Shown here: positions 57,901 through 60,594 of the stretch, one piece after another
Layout: each line of letters opens with the position of its first letter
Position numbering within the stretch: the first letter of the stretch is position 1
DNA from: Singulisphaera sp. GP187
GTDB taxonomy: Bacteria; Planctomycetota; Planctomycetia; Gemmatales; Gemmataceae
Length of the DNA: 60,594 nucleotides
Reading direction: 5' to 3'
Assembly: GCA_945868575.1 (NCBI GenBank)
Contig: CAMBMH010000004.1
Span: 1-60,594 of the forward strand
Translations under genes and position numbers: made by a program
Notes under the pieces: model-generated
The model's database searches: none
Told to the model about the DNA's origin: nothing
The model's input: only the letters and a program-made list of their open reading frames with translations

Positions 57901-58647
57901 CGCTGCATGACCGTCAAATGCGATGTCGAACCGGGAATTCTTGCAAGCGATGTATACCAATTTTTGGAGGACCGCCTGGCCAAGGTCGTTCCCGAGTGGC
58001 CTGCGGGTTACCATTTCCAGGTGGGTGGGGAAAAAGAGGAACAGTCCAAGGGTTTCGGATCGCTGGTTATCTCAATGATGGTATCAACTTTGGCCATATA
58101 CCTGGCACTGATACTTCAGTTCAACAGCCTCACCAAACCGTTGGTGGTGTTCGCAGCGGTGCCGTTCGGGATGATCGGTGGCCTGATGGGACTGATTGTT
58201 TTTGGTGTGCCTTTGGGGTTTTTCGCATTGCTTGGTGTTTCCTCGCTCATTGGAGTCATCATCAGCCATGTGATTGTCCTTTTTGAATACATCGAAGAGG
58301 CTCACGAACGGGGCGAACCCCTGCGCAGAGCTGTGATTGATGCGGCCCTGGTCCGGCTGCGACCGGTACTGGTGACGGTACTTGCAACGGTGGGTGGTCT
58401 CATTCCCCTTGCCGTGAAAGGTGGGCCCCTTTGGGAACCCCTCTGCTATGTCCAGATCATGGGGCTACTTGTGGCCACGCTTGTGACAAAAATAGTGGTC
58501 CCGGTCTTTTATGTCCTCTTTGTTGAAGACTTTAAACTCATCAAATGGCATGCCCCGGGGGAACACCGTGAGGAAGGCCCACCGCCGGAATTTGCAAATG
58601 CAAAAACCCACCACAACACCCATGCGCCAGAATTCAGGACATCCTGA
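54928..58647 (+). CDS. large RND efflux permease (HAE1-like)
   Basis: 1239 residues, about 200 longer than AcrB. The start is ATG 54928 or ATG 54937. The extra length is in the first periplasmic loop (about 150-300 and 420-480), where several inserted stretches are rich in charged residues. Helix 4 keeps the acidic pair in LLVDDPVVAGDAINREL, but helix 10 reads GVIISHVIVLFEYIEE, without the Lys seen in the two permeases at 17-23 kb, so proton relay residues differ. The remaining order is typical: QRQDPVIQIRSGVVSTPYPGADPIEVE first loop, ending LVTKIVVPVFYVLFVEDF. Substrate unknown; TetR-controlled. Confidence 0.92.
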   Translation: MGIMTVSQYFVYKRPIAWTLLLFTMVGGFAAYRTMPQRQDPVIQIRSGVVSTPYPGADPIEVEQEVSRKIEKKLSENPAVEHVRSDNRQGMSVVFVDLYDTTKEAEGIWQDLDNKLSSMNDLPTMNGTMVRPVLNKDFGDTVAVMLTLTSPPVSDFEVESRAKVVGARLKEARAGRPEGLRDRRYSAILIHPTTVSPELTHRLGQSLMENLSQKGIVEDPVSIDLLGAAAVDFRLKSGFDAPALLSGLELWKNTNLAMGSGHPDVWPGVIVGDLDTLKDELRKKCQDEPGGVARYSYEELHRFADTIQDRLRQSTKVGKVEQLGVLDERIYLYYSNRRLGAFGLDFQAIAKKLDQRNINQPGGTVELPQQNLTIKTSGKLSGTADSSNLVVDVRYGAPIYLRDLVEIVRGYEDPPRVLNFRTLKYPQNHPPTAPETFENYPTKTDDHGPTTVFDPDQTQKLWTTRAITLAIRQVKGTQIADFSQDINSTLESLKGILPEDLRIERTTDEPERVYSKIHEFNECLFEAVIIVVIVSLLFMEWRSALIIALSIPITLAMTFGFCAILGVDLQQISIAALIIALGLLVDDPVVAGDAINRELANGVPRDVAAWLGPQKLSRAILYATVTNCAAFLPLLVVSGGVGEFIWSLPVVVTASLVASRLVSMTFIPLLGYYLLKGQKGFEAGLADGTRGSRFARMYNGFSEMCMDYKWASMTVCILALVAGGSLLPLIGTNLFPKDLHTAFTVNLYLPEGSSLRETKAEAMAAIDAIDRIVGPEVEAYTTFVGAGGPRFWLSIIPEQPATNYAQIMVHTRVKKRTYAIAEGLKRVLPPKLSVSRVHVQTLESGPPIGIPVQLRILGQDVVTIRRLGEQLKGFMREYPGALSIQDDWGPEYMRIGLRVDPERANVIGVTNQDVASVVSAALSGATATTIRERDRLIPVNFRLRPDERGQIEEIKTMTVASSQTGARVPLEQIASLVPEFVSPKISRRDNERCMTVKCDVEPGILASDVYQFLEDRLAKVVPEWPAGYHFQVGGEKEEQSKGFGSLVISMMVSTLAIYLALILQFNSLTKPLVVFAAVPFGMIGGLMGLIVFGVPLGFFALLGVSSLIGVIISHVIVLFEYIEEAHERGEPLRRAVIDAALVRLRPVLVTVLATVGGLIPLAVKGGPLWEPLCYVQIMGLLVATLVTKIVVPVFYVLFVEDFKLIKWHAPGEHREEGPPPEFANAKTHHNTHAPEFRTS

Positions 58648-58802
58648 AAGCTTTTGGCAAAAACCAGGAAACCGTTGAATACCAGCAAAATGTATCCATC
58701 GTTTTCCCACCAGGGATTATCAAGAACTTACCCGGGAACTCTCTACCGAAGTCCTCATAGGATATCCCCAGTTCCAAAAATCGTCGCATTGGGGAAAGGC
58801 GA

Positions 58803-60173
58803 ATGAAGCATTCGGAAGATTCCAAAGGGCAAACCCGCTTTCGGATCGCGGCTTTTTTGGTGGCGATTGCCACCATAACAATCTCGGTATTTCTCTCGGG
58901 GCGAATCCCTCCCCAATTCATGGCGGCTCTTGGAGTTATCGGATTTCTCGCTGTGGCCGCATCCGCTTCCGCCAACCCCCGACTCATCCCCTGGAAGACC
59001 GTGTTCTGGGGAATCACCATACAAATGGGATTTGCCGTACTCGTATTGCGAATCCCCGCGGGGTATTACACATTCGAATGGCTAACCAACATGGCGTCCG
59101 CCTTCCTCGATTATGGCAAAGTAGGGACCAAATTTGTCTTTGGTTCACTCGCCGATGACGAGGCAACCAAAAAAGCTTTTGGATCAGGTGTTCCTTTCTT
59201 TATCTCCGTCCTTCCCACGATCATTTTTGTCTCCTCCTTTTTCACAATTCTATACCATCTTGGTGTATTACAGGCGATTGTCCGAACCATGGCATGGGGA
59301 ATGGAAAAATTATTGGGAACAAGTGGCGCGGAGACCCTTTCCGCCGCGGCCAACATATTCATGGGTCAAACCGAAGCGCCTCTGGTCATCAAGCCCTACA
59401 TCGAAAAAATGACGATGTCAGAACTGTTGGCAATGATGGCGGGGGGAATGGCGACGGTATCCGCCGCGCTTTTGGTGATCTACATTGGCATGTATCAAAA
59501 TATAGGCGCAGACCCCATTGGCATCCTTTGCACATCGGTCATGGCCGCACCATGCAGTCTGTATCTCACCAAAATGGTTTTACCAGAGACCGAGGTTCCC
59601 CAAACCCGCGCGGGAAAAGTGATTTCGCCCCCATCGACTCATGCCAATGTAATTGATGCAGCCTCCGGAGGCGCGAGCGACGGCTTGATGCTGATGCTCA
59701 ATGTCGGTGCGATGTTGATTGCCTTTCTTGGACTGATCGCGCTTTGCGATGGGCTTTTCGATCAGGCACGACTGGGACTAATCCGGTTGGGAATCTCCTT
59801 TGAAGGGCCATGGAACCTGGGCGGTATGATGTCCTGGGTCATGCGCCCGGTCGCTCTGCTGATGGGGGTGATTCCCGAAGACAGCCCAAGGGTGGGCGAG
59901 CTTTTGGGAGCGAAGCTTGTCGCGAATGAGTTCGTCGCGTTTTTGATGTTGCAAGGCGAAGCGTTCGCGACGCTCGACCCGCGGAGTAAAACCCTGGTGG
60001 CTTTTGCCCTTACGGGGTTTGCCAATTTATCTTCGATTGGGATCCAGATAGGCGGTATAGGCGCCCTCGCCCCATCGCGCCGTTCGGACCTTGCCAGGCT
60101 TGCCCCCCGGGCGCTTTTGGTCGGATTTTTGGCAACGCTGATCAATGCGGCCATGGCCGGAATTTTACTTTAA
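58803..60173 (+). CDS. nupC: concentrative nucleoside transporter (NupC/CNT family)
   Basis: 456 residues with about ten membrane helices; GGAAAGG lies just upstream of the ATG. CNT features: FGSGVPFFISVLPTIIFVSSFF, the ETLSAAANIFMGQTEAPLVIKPYI block with the substrate and Na+/H+ site, MTMSELLAMMAGGMATVSAALL and LLGAKLVANEFVAFLML. It imports nucleosides with an ion gradient. The cytidine deaminase gene begins 11 nt downstream, so uptake and use of pyrimidine nucleosides are coupled. Confidence 0.93.
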   Translation: MKHSEDSKGQTRFRIAAFLVAIATITISVFLSGRIPPQFMAALGVIGFLAVAASASANPRLIPWKTVFWGITIQMGFAVLVLRIPAGYYTFEWLTNMASAFLDYGKVGTKFVFGSLADDEATKKAFGSGVPFFISVLPTIIFVSSFFTILYHLGVLQAIVRTMAWGMEKLLGTSGAETLSAAANIFMGQTEAPLVIKPYIEKMTMSELLAMMAGGMATVSAALLVIYIGMYQNIGADPIGILCTSVMAAPCSLYLTKMVLPETEVPQTRAGKVISPPSTHANVIDAASGGASDGLMLMLNVGAMLIAFLGLIALCDGLFDQARLGLIRLGISFEGPWNLGGMMSWVMRPVALLMGVIPEDSPRVGELLGAKLVANEFVAFLMLQGEAFATLDPRSKTLVAFALTGFANLSSIGIQIGGIGALAPSRRSDLARLAPRALLVGFLATLINAAMAGILL

Positions 60174-60184
60174 GGGGGAATCCG

Positions 60185-60592
60185 ATGAATCACGATCATC
60201 CGCTATTGGGGGAACTTGTGGCGGCGGCTTTATCGGCGCGAAATCAGGCCTATGCACCCTACTCAAAGTTTTTGGTGGGTGCCGCGCTTCTTTCGGAAGA
60301 TGGTCGCATTTTCACCGGGTGCAATGTCGAAAACGCCAGCTATGGGTTGACCATTTGCGCCGAACGCAACGCCGTGTTTTCAGCCGTTGCGGCGGGCTGC
60401 AAAACCTTCAACCATATTGTCATCGCGACCGACACACCCCAACCCACGCCTCCTTGCGGAGCGTGTCGTCAGGTGCTTTTCGAATTTTCGCCCGGTCTTT
60501 CCATCGGCCTCGCGACCCCTTCGGGTCTGAAAAGTTGGCACCCCCTGGCGGACCTGTTGCCCGGAGCCTTCGGGCCAAAGAGTTTGGGGTAA
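60185..60592 (+). CDS. cdd: cytidine deaminase
   Basis: 135 residues, the small homotetrameric type. It deaminates cytidine and deoxycytidine to uridine forms. Motifs: APYSKFLVGAALL, the catalytic TGCNVENASYGLTICAERNAVFSA with the zinc Cys and general-base Glu, and PPCGACRQVLFEF with the other two zinc Cys. It is preceded by a GGGGG stretch 6 nt from the ATG. Last gene in the window, complete, with its TAA at 60590-60592. It follows the nucleoside transporter gene by 11 nt. Confidence 0.95.
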   Translation: MNHDHPLLGELVAAALSARNQAYAPYSKFLVGAALLSEDGRIFTGCNVENASYGLTICAERNAVFSAVAAGCKTFNHIVIATDTPQPTPPCGACRQVLFEFSPGLSIGLATPSGLKSWHPLADLLPGAFGPKSLG

Positions 60593-60594
60593 GA

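Overview
The window looks like chromosomal DNA of a planctomycete, probably of the Gemmata group. This is inferred from an N-terminal LEQRLVP motif of the type found on planctomycete surface proteins (about 37.3 kb), three secreted redoxin/cytochrome c/copper-monooxygenase proteins, a Tricorn-like protease, many secreted proteins with Ala/Pro-rich linkers, and a moderately high G+C content. No rRNA, tRNA, CRISPR array, integrase or complete insertion sequence was recognised. The DNA is dense, with genes on both strands.

Layout. 0-5 kb: a DUF5522 mini-protein, a coiled-coil protein, then a minus-strand group (secreted thioredoxin-like protein, enolase-superfamily enzyme, GIDE-LemA fusion). 5-10 kb: an LPS biogenesis group on the plus strand: arabinose-5-P isomerase (KpsF/KdsD type), KDO-8-P phosphatase (KdsC) and a giant OstA/LptA-like protein, in an order that recalls the proteobacterial kds-lpt operon. 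10-15.5 kb: gatB, and a convergent Tricorn-like protease. 15.9-24.8 kb: a complete tripartite RND efflux operon with two permeases (MdtABC-like) and an outer-membrane factor. 24.8-32.5 kb, minus strand: redoxin/cytochrome c/copper monooxygenase, FHA-ABC exporter, an acyltransferase carrying an inserted ankyrin domain, a second acyltransferase, and the decayed tail of a third. 32.7-34.7 kb: a divergent paralogue of the monooxygenase. 35-41.2 kb, minus: DUF4214/hydrolase surface protein, a 17-bp x 8 minisatellite, glycosyltransferase, DinB-like protein, ROK kinase, GmhA-like SIS protein. 41.5-44.9 kb: selB-selA. 45-52.8 kb: ATP-dependent PEP carboxykinase, a secreted TPR protein, a third copper monooxygenase (with EF-hand), phosphoketolase. 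52.9-58.6 kb: TetR regulator, membrane fusion protein and a large RND permease. 58.8-60.6 kb: CNT nucleoside transporter and cytidine deaminase.

How the parts fit. Envelope construction dominates: KDO/heptose sugar steps, LPS transport, two efflux systems, acylation and export, and secreted redox enzymes. Metabolic genes (phosphoketolase, PEP carboxykinase, pyrimidine salvage) and the selenocysteine machinery are interspersed. The most unusual parts are the FHA-ABC/ankyrin-acyltransferase/copper-monooxygenase locus (24.8-32.5 kb) and the giant OstA-like protein. Functions are read from motifs and family memory only; no database search was possible.
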